This document shows positions 46,983 through 58,689 of a stretch of DNA of 64,000 nt, piece by piece. Within the stretch, counting starts at the first letter, position 1, and every line of letters starts with the position of its first letter. Source of the DNA: Mimachlamys varia. Lineage: Eukaryota > Mollusca > Bivalvia > Pectinida > Pectinidae. The stretch is from NCBI GenBank assembly GCA_947623455.1, contig OX392529.1, forward strand, positions 60,407,186-60,471,185, given 5' to 3'. The position numbers and the translations under genes are program-made. Below the pieces are notes generated by a model that was not told the origin of the DNA, made no database searches, and was given only the letters and a program-made list of their open reading frames with translations.

Positions 46983-49040
46983 GATTGGCTTCAGAACAAA
47001 AAACAGCCAGAGACCTTTAACTAGCTCAGATATTCAATCAAAGTGATATGTACTGCAGTATTTGCCTAAAAACTATGGTATATCATTGTACCTAGGTAGC
47101 TGTGTACAGTACCCTAGAGATTTATGGAAAAAAAGACCAATGCCTGAGAATTGTCAACACAGAGATTTTACCGTACACTGCATAGATGTAAATGTACACA
47201 TTTTTGTAAATTGTATATCATTTCCAATTCATAAAAAAGACTATGAAGTGTATACACTGATGTATCCTATGTATGGCACTTGTGTGGAAACCATGGTTAC
47301 CACATCAAAAATTACCGAAAAATGCAAAATATCACTGTTTTTGACACAAAATTTGACCTATGCAGATAGGAATTTTTTTCTTAAGTTCTATCTAAAATGA
47401 AAGCTTACTTCATTGGTTGCAGAAATATATCTGTTCCAGCATAGGTCGTACGCTTAGATTTTTCGCTATTTTCCCTCAGGTGCTGTTGTCGAAATTTCAC
47501 TTCCGGTAAAGCTAGCTTTTCATTTGTAGACACCCATTTCGGAAAGGTCAAAATTTTAATCTCTTACCAAAATTTTTTTTTTCTCTTTTTACAAATGTGA
47601 AGTCCACAAAGTCCACTTTATCATGCTTAAGCCAATTTTACTCCTTATTTTTTTTTTTAGATTTTCATAGGCATGCTATTATAGGGGTTATTCATTGTAC
47701 AAAAATATCACCCATGGCCACAAAAGCCTTCTGTACACTGCTACCCTACCACAGTATTTACCTAAATACTATGGTATACCGTGGTACGTAGCGCAGTAAT
47801 TGCCTAAATATCGTGGTACTTTTGAGTTTGTGGTACCATGCTCTACCTTGAATGAACAACACAAACACTTAAACAATGTAACAACTATCATTTTATTACT
47901 GTCAGATCTTAGTAGTGACATTTGTCAAACATTAACAGTTGTACTTTTGGATAATAATTAATACCCGTCCAGCATCATTATCCCATCTATAAGAAATTAT
48001 ACAGTGAACTGGATATTCAAGGTCATTCAAATATATTAGTTAGACCACCTTCTGTTTTGACCTTGACCACAAAGTGACCTTGACATTGTGTACAGCCCTT
48101 CAGCCTCGACCATAGCAATGGTTGCAAACATATGTAGCTGATGCTGTGTAGAATAATTTCTACAGATATGATCATATTTAACAGCCACTTAAGGAGGATA
48201 CACATCAATGTGACATGCACCTCCCTCAAAGAAGAGTTCTTAACATTTAACCAATGAAACATATCTCTCTGTGATATATGTATAAGGGTTGATGATATAT
48301 CAGAAAGTTACACAAGAATTGATTTTTTTGGTAACATTCCTATAAGCTATGCAAGCTTACTCTGTCTTTATCACAAGTGTAATGAAAATGTAGCACAAAT
48401 TTAACTTCATGTGGACAAAAAAAAATGTTCAGATTGATCTGGAACTAGAATACAACCAAATCTAGCTGAGAGTAGGGATCCCAGGGGGATAGTTACTGAA
48501 AGCTCAACAAAATATGTCTAGTTTATTTCCCAAAACTTCCAAGCTAAATTATGATATCTAAATGGAATCCAAACAATTCTTTAAAAAAGAAACACTTATT
48601 TTAGGTTTTTTTCTTTTGTAAAATTTCAAATATTATTTTGAATTCATTTGCTGAATTTTTGTGCTAATAACCAATACTGTGATCTGGTCTCTTTGAATCT
48701 ACCACTGCAGCTGAAAACTAGCAAGGTAAACAACAAAATACATTTCAAGACAGGCTAGTGAATTTAGAGGTTTTAATCTTCATCTATAGCAGTTGCTTAC
48801 CTGAATCATCAAGTTTAAGTGTGGTAGATGTTTGATTTTGTTACAGTCTAGTCGGAACTTTTCAAGGTTTGAAATAACGGAGAATACTGTAATTAACATT
48901 TAATGTATTTACGAAGGACAAACAACTTTCATTTGTGTTTGTACAAAATAATTATAAAAAATTTCAGACACATACATTTTGTAATCTGAATACAACCTAT
49001 ACACACAGTTTATTACATTGTACTAGGATAACTGACCGAC
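46983..49040. other. intergenic sequence with a few short internal repeats
   Basis: 'cagtatttrcctaaa.actatggtata' occurs at 47057-47083 and 47751-47776, with a third weaker copy at 47793. A 112-codon frame (47062-47400) lies between them but has no ATG at its start and no recognisable family. No gene is called. Confidence 0.45.
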
Positions 49041-49265
49041 ACTCAGATCTGGAAATATTAATTACATCAGATTGTGTAATCAGATCTGGGAATATTAATT
49101 ACATCAGATTATGTAATCAGATCTGGGAATATCAATTACATCAGATTATGTAATCAGATCTGGAAATATTAATTACATCAGATTATGTAATCAGATCTGG
49201 GAATATCAATTACATCAGATTATGTAATCAGATCTGGAAATATTAATTACATCAGATTGTGTAAT
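49041..49265. repeat. 37-bp tandem array, 6 copies
   Basis: The unit is 'cagatctgggaatattaatt' plus 'acatcagattatgtaat', with anchors at 49044, 49081 and every 37 bp. Copies differ at only a few positions. Confidence 0.92.
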
Positions 49266-50040
49266 AATGGATTAACCTTGTGCACCAATACGAAACACGT
49301 AACTATACCTCCTTCACTCCTGAATTTTCAAAATGAACTTTTCTAACCTTAGAACAGGGAAAGTTCAATGTGTCGTCAGGGGTGAATGAGTTGATGATTG
49401 AAAACACGTTTATAATACTTGGGTGTTTACCATGCAGAGCAAATTATATATCTACAGAAGCTTCAAAGACGTATCAACAAACAATCATATTAACAGTTTT
49501 ATTTTACTTATCTCGAGTTTTGATTACAAAGATAATAATTTGGTTTTGATTTTAAAGTTATATTTTAAGAAGATGATAGAATAAAATATGATTGTCTGTA
49601 GATACTTCAGGATAGAATATCAAGAAATGAGATTTTACCTACAGCTTGAAATTAACTAATATCAGATTTTATAGTAAAATATCTGGGTTTTGTGTTTATA
49701 ATTAACTCCCGCTTCTGACCTAAGATTGTTAGATTAATTCATTCACCCCTCAAACACATTTGAGTCCTTCCAATTTAACAACTGGAATAGTTCATTATCA
49801 AAATTCAGGGGTGAACGAGTTAACCAACAATCCAGGAACATGTGTAAGAAAAATCTGTTATCCTGGTCAGTGCCTCAAAAATATTACCTTGGTATTCATC
49901 AAAAGCCATGGACATTATTTTACTTTTCAAATCTTACTGCAAATTTTAAACTGTTCATACATTATTTACAAAAGTCAAGTGTTTGTACATGCATCATGTA
50001 ATACACATCTCAGAAAAATTTATCAAAATGAAAAAAAACG
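49266..50040. other. intergenic sequence, nothing recognised
   Basis: Phrases such as 'ggggtgaatgag' / 'ggggtgaacgag' occur twice (about 49380 and 49808). No gene was seen. Confidence 0.4.
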
Positions 50041-50042
50041 AG

Positions 50043-51122
50043 AGGCCCAGAGGGCCTGTATCGCTCACCTGGATACATTCGTATCTAGGTAATCATGATA
50101 AAATATTTTCTTTTTGGCTTGCCCCTTAGCCCCTAGGGAGTCAGTCCCACCATGAGTACAATTTTGAATCCTGAGCACCTGGGGATGCTTCCTGCCAAAT
50201 AAGGCTGATTTCCGATCAATGGTTATGGAGAAGAAGTCGATTAAACCAATATAGCTAAATAACCCTTTTTGGCCCCGCTCCTCAGCCCCCTAGGGGGTCA
50301 GTCCCTCCATTAGTACAATTTTGAATCCTGGGCACCTAAGGATGCTTCCTCCAAAATAAGGTTGATTACCAATCAGTGGTTTTGAAGAAGAAGTCGCTAA
50401 TATCAATATAGCTACATAATTTTCTATGGACCCCACCCCTCAGCCCCCTAGGGGGTCAGTCCAACGATGAGTACAATTTTGAATCCTGAGTACCTAGGAA
50501 TACTTTCTGCCAAATAAGGCTGATTTCCAATCAGTGGTTATGGAGAAGAAGGCGCTTATATCAATATAGCTAAGTAATTCTTTTTAGCCCCGCCCTCAGC
50601 CCCCTGGGGGGTCAATCCCACCATGAGTACAATTTTGAATCCTGAGCACCTAGGGATGCTTCCTGCCAAATAAGGCTTATTTCCAATCAATGGTTATGGA
50701 GAAGAAGTCGATTAAACCAATATAACAAAATAACCCTTTTTAGCCGTGTCCCTCAGCCCCCTAGGGGGCCAGTCCCACCATGAGTACAATTTTGATTCCT
50801 GAGCACCTAGGGATGCTTCCTGCCAAATAAGGCTGATTTCCAATCAGTGGTTATGGAGAAGAAGTCGCTAATATCAATATAGCTAAATAACCCCTTTTGG
50901 CCCCGCCCCTCAGCCCCCTAGGGGGTCAGTCCCACCATTAGTACAATTTTGAATTATGGGCACCCAAGGATGCTTCCTGCCAAATTAGACTGATTTCCTA
51001 TCAGTGGTTATGGAGAAGAAGTCGTTTAAAAAATTGTTGACGGACGACGAACGGACGACAGATGGACGACGGACGCCACGGTATGGCATAAGCTCACCTC
51101 GGTTCTTCAGACCAGGTGAGCT
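50043..51122 (+). mobile_element. modular element with 157-bp core repeats, GGACG tract and terminal hairpins
   Basis: The left end has a hairpin AGGCCC-AGA-GGGCCT (50043-50057), followed by GCTCACCTGG (50063-50072). Six core monomers of about 157 bp follow ('cccctagggggtcagtccca', 'ttgaatcctgagcacctagg', 'ggttatggagaagaagtcg'), with anchors at 50141, 50298, 50456, 50612, 50769 and 50926. A tract 'gacggacgacgaacggacga' lies at 51039-51078. The right end is a hairpin AGCTCACCT (51091-51099) / AGGTGAGCT (51114-51122). CCAGGTGAGC (51112-51121) is the exact complement of 50063-50072. No coding capacity. Confidence 0.86.
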
Positions 51123-51277
51123 AAAAAATCTTGAAATAAATAAGATTGCTGATTCTAAGTTGTAGCAACTTTTAAGCCAAAGTGTATCTATCAAATGATG
51201 CATATCCTTTTGCAAATCATAATGACTTTCTCAAACGGTCTTTATTCTGTTAGTCACGCTTAATCATTCTAAAGACA

Positions 51278-52168
51278 CAAACACTATCAACTGTGGTAGC
51301 ACTATACCTATCCTACATCCCTGCTACAGCTGATGTTACTATCAACTGTGGTAGCACTATACCTATCCTACATCCCTGCTACAGCTGATGTTACTATCAA
51401 CTGTGGTAGCACTATACCTATCCTACATCCCTGCTACAGCTGATGTTACTATCAACTGTGGTAGCACTATACCTATCCTACATCCCTGCTACAGCTGATG
51501 TTACTATCAACTGTGGTAGCACTATACCTATCCTACATCCCTGCTACAGCTGATGTTACTATCAACTGTGGTAGCACTATACCTATCCTACATCCCTGCT
51601 ACAGCTGATGTTACTATCAACTGTGGCAGCACTATACCTATCCTACATCCCTACTACAGCTGATGTTACTATCAACTGTGGTAGCACTATACCTATCCTA
51701 CATCCCTGCTACAGCTGTTGTTAATATCAACTGCGGTAGCACTATACCTATCCTACATCCCTGCTACAGCTGATGTTACTATCAACTGTGGTAGCACTAT
51801 ACCTATCCTACATCCCTGCTACAGCTGATGTTACTATCAACTGTGGTAGCACTATACCTATCCTACATCCCTGCTACAGCTGATGTTACTATCAACTGTG
51901 GTAGCACTATACCTATCCTACATCCCTGCTACAGCTGATGTTACTATCAACTGTGGTAGCACTATACCTATCCTACATCCCTGCTACAGCTGATGTTACT
52001 ATCAACTGTGGTAGCACTATACCTATCCTACATCCCTGCTACAGCTGATGTTACTATCAACTGTGGTAGCACTATACCTATCCTACATCCCTGCTACAGC
52101 TGATGTTTCTATCAACTGTGGTAGCACTATACCTATCCTACATCCCTGCTACAGCTGATGTTACTAAG
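51278..52168. repeat. 55-bp tandem array, about 16 copies, highly uniform
   Basis: The unit is 'actatcaactgtggtagcac', 'tatacctatcctacatccct', 'gctacagctgatgtt', with an exact 55-bp step. Only a handful of substitutions are seen in about 890 bp, so the expansion is recent or actively homogenised. Confidence 0.97.
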
Positions 52169-52794
52169 TCGAGCACTACACATGTCAAATATAAACTACA
52201 CCTCATCATCAAACTATTCACCAATACTGAAGTTCAACTCAGACAAGGTATCAATCTGTATCTTGAGTTATGATATTAATGCAGGAATAAGGTTTCAGTA
52301 TATATTCCGATCAAGCAATGCTTTTTAGTTTATTATAAAACTGACTTATTTTGCCCATAATAACTTAACTCAAAAAAAAAAAAAAAAAAACATGATGAGA
52401 ATAATACAGATGTTTTTTTCATACTTCCTTGAAATTCAACTTTTCTCAATATTTTCTCTTTGATACCTTTAATAAAGCACCCACAATCAAGTAAATAGTG
52501 AAGTGGTAATTATTTGAAACATCTTCCTCAGCTTTAAACTCTCAATCGTTCACATTTTTTCTTCTTCCACCAAAGAATCAGTATTATGAAAACACAAGAA
52601 GAATACATAGTAAATAGCACTAGTTGTTATTGTAACTCAAACTAAAGCTTTGGTTGTAAAACATATAATGTAAAACTTACTGAAATTTGAAAATATATTA
52701 TGCACCTATTAATACAAAGAAAAATCACCAGATCTACTGTGCCAAAATTGAAATAAAAAAAAATTCAAGATCTAAGTCAACTTTTTCACTAGCC
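52169..52794. other. intergenic sequence, nothing recognised
   Basis: Contains a poly-A run (52373-52391). No gene was seen. Confidence 0.4.
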
Positions 52795-52905
52795 GATAAA
52801 ACTCTTTCAGATTCAAAACCTTCCAGTGTTTCAATTGCAGACAGCACTCTTTCAGATACAAAACCTTCCAGTGTTTCAATTTCCGACAGCAATGTACAAC
52901 TCAGC
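52795..52905. repeat. two-copy 45-bp repeat
   Basis: 'actctttcagattcaaaacc' plus 'ttccagtgtttcaatt' and 'gcagacagc' occurs twice. Both strands are open because the period is divisible by three. No evidence of coding. Confidence 0.75.
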
Positions 52906-53209
52906 TGGTGCTGAACATAAAATAAAACTAATAATGTAATTACATGTATGATACAGAGTAAGTAACAGGGTGTTGTACTATAACATAAATACATATAAGA
53001 TTTTCATCCTCTATGTAAACATATCTATGGTAACTTACTCAAACTTGATACACAGCCAGATAATGAGACAAAAACAATTAATACTGATCAAATCCCAATC
53101 GCTTGGAAATAATTATGTTAATTAGTCAATATTGGAAAAGTTGGTAAGAATATATGTAAAGTTGCTCAAAAGTCTTGTACAACCAAAACCTGTCTAACAG
53201 TACGTCTAA

Positions 53210-53372
53210 GTACCGCCACATTCACACACACCTTCACCCACCCACCCACACACACACTCACTCACTCACTCACTCACAACCACACACCCACACACACACA
53301 CCTTCAATCACACACCCACACCTTCACCCACACACCCACACACCCACACACACTCACACCCACACACCTAGT
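53210..53372. repeat. CA-rich microsatellite (cryptic (CA)n, (CACACC)n, (CACT)n)
   Basis: About 160 bp with almost no G, mixing 'cacacaca', 'cacccac' and 'actcactcactcact'. Confidence 0.95.
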
Positions 53373-56308
53373 TTAGAGGATACACACATGTACATTGCAC
53401 AAGGCATTGCTGAACACAACATTTTACATAGTAAATATTCAATGACATAAAAGTAATAAATTAACATATATCCACATTAAATATCAGGCTGAATAACTTC
53501 ATTCCTATCAAGCATTTTTATCTAAGAAGATTTCTTTTTGCAGGAAGATTTGAATTACCAGGTGTTAAAACAGAATGTACAGAGTTCTTACTTCTACCAT
53601 TGTGTTTTGTCGACATCTGATCAGCTCTTGTAACAACAAAGATAGAATTTAGCATTAAAACTGAGAGCAGAAAAATAGTAACCTTTGAATTCTGGAGAAG
53701 AACACGATCTAGCTGAATAAACTCAACTTTAAATATCACAGAGGTATATGAAAGAGTGATATAGTATTGCTTATAATAATTTCTCCAATCCTACAGAAAT
53801 ATTATGGAAGAAAAGTGAAATAAGTACATGCAATGAAAAAATAAGTCCTCATACTAAATATAAACCAGTTTTGAGACAGCAATAATGATCCAATACTGTT
53901 TCTAAGTGTAGTATGTTCGGGCGGAGAAAATGTTGCCAAAGCCTGTGCTTTAACATATTCAGCATAAGGAAATGTATATAGTTGAAACAAAGTGACACAC
54001 TACAAAACATACACCGTAAGGGCATTGCCACGGTAACAGTAATCAAAGGTGCCAGAATTCCCAACCAAGAATTGTTGAAAATTTCAACTTTTACAGTACA
54101 ACAAATTTAACGAGTACATTTAAACTCACATGCATTTGGATTTTTTTGTCTTCTAGGATTAAACCTTCCAGGGATTTTTATGTCCAATATGTAAACACAA
54201 TTTGTACAGAACTTTATAGAAACAATGTTGTTTATAACATTCAAAACCACACAGTATACAATATAATCTACTGTATACAGAAACCAATGCTAGATTTTCC
54301 AAGCTAAAACATGATACCAGCTACCTAAATTGAACTTACAGAATACAGGTATATGTTTATCATATCATATTTTTCGGGTAAATAATTGCATAAATAAGTA
54401 TGCCCTTCATATAAGCAATAGCTAAGAGATTATCGTATTTGTTAGTATAAACTAACTAACTGTTCCTAAGCATTCGACACGGTTCACCTATAACCCAAAT
54501 ACAGTGATGAAGAGTTATCAATATAAAAGCTTAGTGATATTAGCATACCAGTATCAGTCGTACTATAGTCAGAAATATTGATAAAACAAGAAAAATAAAA
54601 TAATAAGGTGTGAAACTAAACACTCTATGAACTTAACTACAATATTAATACATATCTTAATATTTCTCTCCGAGATGTAACTTGATGGCACCATGTGATT
54701 TTAAAGTATGGGTGTCGTTCATGCTACTTTAGAATACATATTTATCTAACAAACATGTGTGTTTGAGTCATACATCTTTATGTTTTTTTAAGTCAATTGT
54801 TTGAGTCATACATCTGTATGTTTCTTAAGGTCAATTTGATTTTTTTCATGAAAATTATTGAATAAATTATTGGTATTATGAAATAATGTATCAAAGTGCA
54901 AGTATATAATACAAGTGATCACAAGTACATTTACCGGCACATAAATATACATACATAAACGGGTTCCTGGAGTCAGTACAATTATACTGGTTATATCTCA
55001 TCTTACCTATGTATACATAATAGCCAAACCTCATTCTCTTAAAATCTGCAGGGACCTTTGGGAAAACTTGAGTTAAAAGAGTATTCAAGTTCAGAAAAAC
55101 ATTCTCCTCAAAACAGTCATTCTTAGCAGTTACTACATACCCTGTTTTAAAAATATTGGTCACACCCTGTTTTACGTCCTGATTTCCAATCCAATCAAAA
55201 AAGAAATCCTGAACCAGAATCAACTTGCCATAAAAACCACTTGTCTGTCACATAGGCTAGTCACATATACTCCTATGTATGGCCTTCTATAATAAATATC
55301 CAGAATTATTGTCAAATCGTATCAGCAAACCATTTCTTCCAGCACTATCATTTAATTTGAAGGCTACAAAGGGATTCCAATCTCATCTAAACACTTTGAC
55401 AAATAAAATTATCTTTTGTGATCAGATCAATATTTCCAATAAATCCAATTAATTTCAATAGATTGAGATCACAACATATGGTTAAATAGAGATCTATAAT
55501 AAAGACGGATCTGTAGGAGTGTTAAGGTTTTAAATCGGGTTTGTATAGTATATCAAAAAATTCCTTCAATATCTGTATATGAAATACATTTTAAAATAAT
55601 GAAAAGTAATTGTAAATCAAATTTTCATACCAATACTGACTTAATCATTTCTGGTTGATAACAATAACATAACCAAAATGAATAAACCTTGAATTAAATA
55701 GTTATTAGATCTTCTATCTGTCATTATTTTGGAGCTACAACACTATAAACATGTTCAGCTTACTCATATAACTAATGATATTGCATTGAAATCTTAGTTG
55801 AAGCCAACAAATTTTTCATCAATTCGTTTGAATCGTTCAGCTGTATCTACAGAACTCTACATGTTGAATGAACTTAACCTTGCTACGACCAAAATTGGGT
55901 CAATCAAATCGCAGCAGCCTACTGGGCCTTTTTGTAAGAGTTGCTTCCCATTTGAGGTTGGTATATACATGTATACATCACTTCTGTTTGTTTTCTTGTA
56001 TTGATAGGAAACAGACATACATGCAGGAAACTGTAGGCTAGAAAAGACTGTTTCTCTAGTAAAACTATGATGTACCTATGGTAGTGATGTAAATACCAGC
56101 CACAATGGGAGGCAATTCTTGTTTAAGTGAAGACCCAATAATAAACCCAGAAAGGTGACACGGTTGTGACGGTGACACAGTTGTCTAAACATCAATGCAT
56201 GCTTCAGTTGCTACAGTCCTAATCAGTTCTATGCAGGCACATTATCACCTTGTCGGTTTGAGCTAACTCCACCGTGATATCATACACAATCTAAACTAAT
56301 ATCCTGAA
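53373..56308 (-). other. downstream flank / possible 3' UTR of the SH3BP5-like gene
   Basis: Lies 3' of the minus-strand stop at 56309-56311. Part of it is probably 3' UTR, but the polyadenylation site could not be placed. Open frames here (for example 54891-55223 minus) lack recognisable features. Confidence 0.4.
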
Positions 56309-57631
56309 TCAAACTATTTCGATCTCCTCTGCAGGTACTACTGGCTGTGAACACTGAGTATTGTTTTCCTGAACATCTATCTGAATGTCTGGACTAGTTA
56401 AGGGCAGGGTCTTATTGGATTCAGTCCCCTCTTCGTCTTCATTTGTCAGAGTGGTCGACAAGGAACCTTCGCCGTTTGTAAGAGATTCTATGACAGGGTT
56501 GTCTCCCTTCTCCATCGGGGGATGAATGTATTGCTCAAGGTGACTAAGTCTTGGGGGTAAACTCATCCTGTTCCAATCCTGCCTTCTAAAAGTTGGACTG
56601 TTGTCATCTGTCGAGGCTTGATCAGAAAACTCGAGAGTCAGGAGCTCCACCTGGTCATCATCCAGCATAGGTCCAGTGCTGGCAATGCTTTCAGTGTCAG
56701 ACCCATCCTCGCCATCTACGTTACCAGGGGTGAGGAATGACCCTTGACGACTTGGAGAGTTGGACATAGAGTTCTCTCTCCATGTTTTCTCCGTTGGACT
56801 ACCAAATGGATTATGTTTTGGAAATTCCACACTCCGTTGAACTTTTGATTGGTCTTTTGACAGTCTTCGTCGCTGACCTCTCCTAGTTGGTTGAATTTCT
56901 GTTGCCTGATATCGTTGAGTTAAAGGGTCCATGGCAGCGTCGATCTTCAATATCAGGCCACCTTGGAGTTTCCGTCGTCTGCCTGTGGGTGAGGATTGAG
57001 ATCGCGCTCGTTGATCCTGTAATAGTTCTTGCCTGTCTGCGTAATCACTTGGGGAAGACGATAATAGTGAGCTAGTGAAGTCTTTGGGTATACTAGATTC
57101 TCGTGACAAACTCCGCCGTAGTGGTGCGGCATTCTGACCCTGTGTTGTCCGACTATTTGGCAGTGCTCTATATTCATCATCAAATGTCGGCACAGGAAAA
57201 TCATCTCCGCCACCCTCTGTCTGACTTATACGCCTTTCTATGGCTTCCCTGTAGCTGGGATTACGAGACTTATCTAGATTCTGATGTATGACAGACGGGA
57301 GAGTATAGTCAATATCCTCGTGTGATCTAAAGTTTGAATGTTTGGCATGACTAGAAGTGGTTGTTGCCTGAGACATGGCCTGGCAGCAGCTCAGGTGACT
57401 TGACCCCTGACCTTCCACAGAGTTCATGCCCTTGTCACGGTTGGGTGGGGGCGACGGAGATTCAGAGCCCACCCCCGCCTCCCGAACACCGAGCTCCTGC
57501 TGTTTTCGCTTCTCCTGTCGCTGAAGATGGATGTCGTCACTGATGAGCTCCAGATTTTTCAGAGCGTCGGAGTATGCAGACTTAGCTGATGATACGTCCT
57601 CTTCTAAGATATGAATACTTCTCTTCTGATC
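56309..57631 (-). CDS. SH3BP5: SH3BP5 (Sab)-like protein, terminal exon
   Basis: The minus-strand exon starts at 57631 after an acceptor (atgttttcag) and encodes 440 residues to a TGA at 56309-56311. The first 40 residues continue the coiled-coil domain of the SH3BP5 family: LEEDVSSAKSAYSDALKNLE then LISDDIHLQRQ, matching the family's 'ALKNLEMISDEIH' signature. Members are Rab11 guanine-nucleotide exchange factors, and mammalian Sab also docks JNK at mitochondria (family knowledge). The remaining 400 residues are low-complexity and serine-rich, with SPSPPP, RRSLSRESS, PTRRGQRRRLS and RRRKLQGGLILKI (a basic stretch followed by L-x-L, resembling a MAP-kinase docking motif; inference). The tail is longer than I recall for vertebrate SH3BP5. 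The gene converges on the RS gene. Confidence 0.88.
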   Translation of the reverse strand, partial: DQKRSIHILEEDVSSAKSAYSDALKNLELISDDIHLQRQEKRKQQELGVREAGVGSESPSPPPNRDKGMNSVEGQGSSHLSCCQAMSQATTTSSHAKHSNFRSHEDIDYTLPSVIHQNLDKSRNPSYREAIERRISQTEGGGDDFPVPTFDDEYRALPNSRTTQGQNAAPLRRSLSRESSIPKDFTSSLLSSSPSDYADRQELLQDQRARSQSSPTGRRRKLQGGLILKIDAAMDPLTQRYQATEIQPTRRGQRRRLSKDQSKVQRSVEFPKHNPFGSPTEKTWRENSMSNSPSRQGSFLTPGNVDGEDGSDTESIASTGPMLDDDQVELLTLEFSDQASTDDNSPTFRRQDWNRMSLPPRLSHLEQYIHPPMEKGDNPVIESLTNGEGSLSTTLTNEDEEGTESNKTLPLTSPDIQIDVQENNTQCSQPVVPAEEIEIV

Positions 57632-57879
57632 CTGAAAACATATTTTTTCTTTGAATACAAGTTTAACTAAAAAGTTATATGATGTAACCAATCATCAATC
57701 CCTGTACCCTTCCTAATACCATTGTCGCTTTAATCAAACTCCCATATGTTACACTTCTTAAACCAGATGTTCTCATGCCTTACGCGTAATTATAGGTCTT
57801 GCCTTTCCCGCTTTGTCGATAACGTTTAAGTCTAAATGGAAAAATTAATAAAATGATTGACAAAATACATACAGCAAGA

Positions 57880-58160
57880 TGATATCAGTAACTTGGCCAA
57901 GTTCCAATTTAATGACATATCAATAACACTATGAAAAGTGGACTTTAACACAAATACTCAAAAATTCCCATGTTTTTGCCCCAAAACAGCAAAACCTAAA
58001 AATAAATTTCTTCCAAATTTCAGTAAGGTGTTCAGTATGATAATATTAGTATTTACTTAAAGTTTCAATTCAATCGGATATCAATAACAATATGAAAGTG
58101 GACTTTAAACACAAATTCTCAAAATTCCAATGTTTTTGCTCCAAAATACCAAAACCTGTA
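57880..58160. repeat. two-copy diverged direct repeat, about 150 bp
   Basis: 'gacatatcaataac', 'tatgaaaagtggactttaa', 'cacaaatactcaaaaattcc' and 'atgtttttgccccaaaa' occur at about 57915-57990 and again, diverged, at 58075-58150. Confidence 0.75.
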
Positions 58161-58236
58161 CTATGTCTAGTTTGCCTACCTCTACATATTGCAGAGCTTC
58201 TATAAATGCTGGACAGTAGACAAGTGGCATTGAAGC

Positions 58237-58399
58237 CCAGGCCCTGGTTTCATCAACGTTCCTTAACTTAAAGTTCCTGAACTAAGGAGAAAATCCTTAG
58301 TTAAGGAACTTTCCTTAAATTCTGTACTGTTTTCCAATGGAGATTTTTAAGTTAAGGAGTTCCCTTAAGTTAAGGAATGTTGATGAAACCAGGGCCTGG
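58237..58399. mobile_element. palindromic MITE with 35-bp terminal inverted repeats
   Basis: Arms 58237-58271 and 58365-58399 are complementary with one mismatch (ends CCAGGCCCTGGTTTCATCAA; inner part TTCCTTAACTTAA). The 93-bp centre repeats the 'ccttaactta'/'taagttaagg' theme several times. No ORF. It lies inside the SH3BP5-like intron. Confidence 0.92.
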
Positions 58400-58550
58400 T
58401 TTTACTGTGCTTCCCATCATAAAAAGTAACATAGCATTACAGACAAAATTCACACCTATTGTTTTCACCACTATTAATACAATAAAGCAATTTTTGTTTC
58501 ACTTTTCTCTTTCCAGCTAGAGGTTTACACTGTGTTTGTATTAACCTTAC

Positions 58551-58593
58551 CTCCATTGATTGGTTGAATTTTGCTTTCATTTCAAAGTATGGT
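58551..58593 (-). CDS. SH3BP5: SH3BP5 (Sab)-like protein, penultimate coding exon (43 bp)
   Basis: The minus-strand exon is bounded by the acceptor gtttgtttcag (ending 58594) and the donor GAG|gtaagg (58550). One base completes an upstream codon, then 14 codons read PYFEMKAKFNQSME, matching the conserved 'PYFELKAK' segment of the family's coiled coil. Splicing to 57631 gives PYFEMKAKFNQSME-DQKRSIHI... with the expected spacing to the ALKNLE..ISD.IH signature and no gap. Earlier exons, which should encode the N-terminal coiled coil, were not found within the window and probably lie beyond the right edge. Confidence 0.85.
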
Positions 58594-58689
58594 CTGAAAC
58601 AAACAAACAAAAATGCTCATAAACCGAATTATTCCACATAAATGCAACGTTCATAGTTTCTGTCTTATTTTCTCAGTAAGAGCATTTAA

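Larger units (their letters stand above)
57632..58550 (-). other. intron of the SH3BP5-like gene
   Basis: Lies between the donor at 58550 (gtaagg on the minus strand) and the acceptor at 57632. It contains a diverged direct duplication (57880-58160) and a palindromic MITE (58237-58399). An exon-like stretch near 58172-58215 is rejected, because the flanking exons join without a gap against the family. Confidence 0.75.

Noticed and set aside
47062..47400. 112-codon plus-strand frame
   Set aside because: Begins at a TTG, has no splice sites or family resemblance, and lies between copies of a short intergenic repeat.
53518..53739. 73-codon minus-strand frame with a hydrophobic stretch
   Set aside because: No signal, homology or splice support. 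Probably chance.
54891..55223. 110-codon minus-strand frame downstream of SH3BP5
   Set aside because: No recognisable domain. Likely chance frame in the 3' flank.
58172..58215. Exon-like minus-strand segment with a donor (VYCPAFIEALQYVE then gtaggc)
   Set aside because: The flanking SH3BP5 exons join with correct family spacing and no gap. Inserting this segment would break the coiled coil, and no clear acceptor precedes it.
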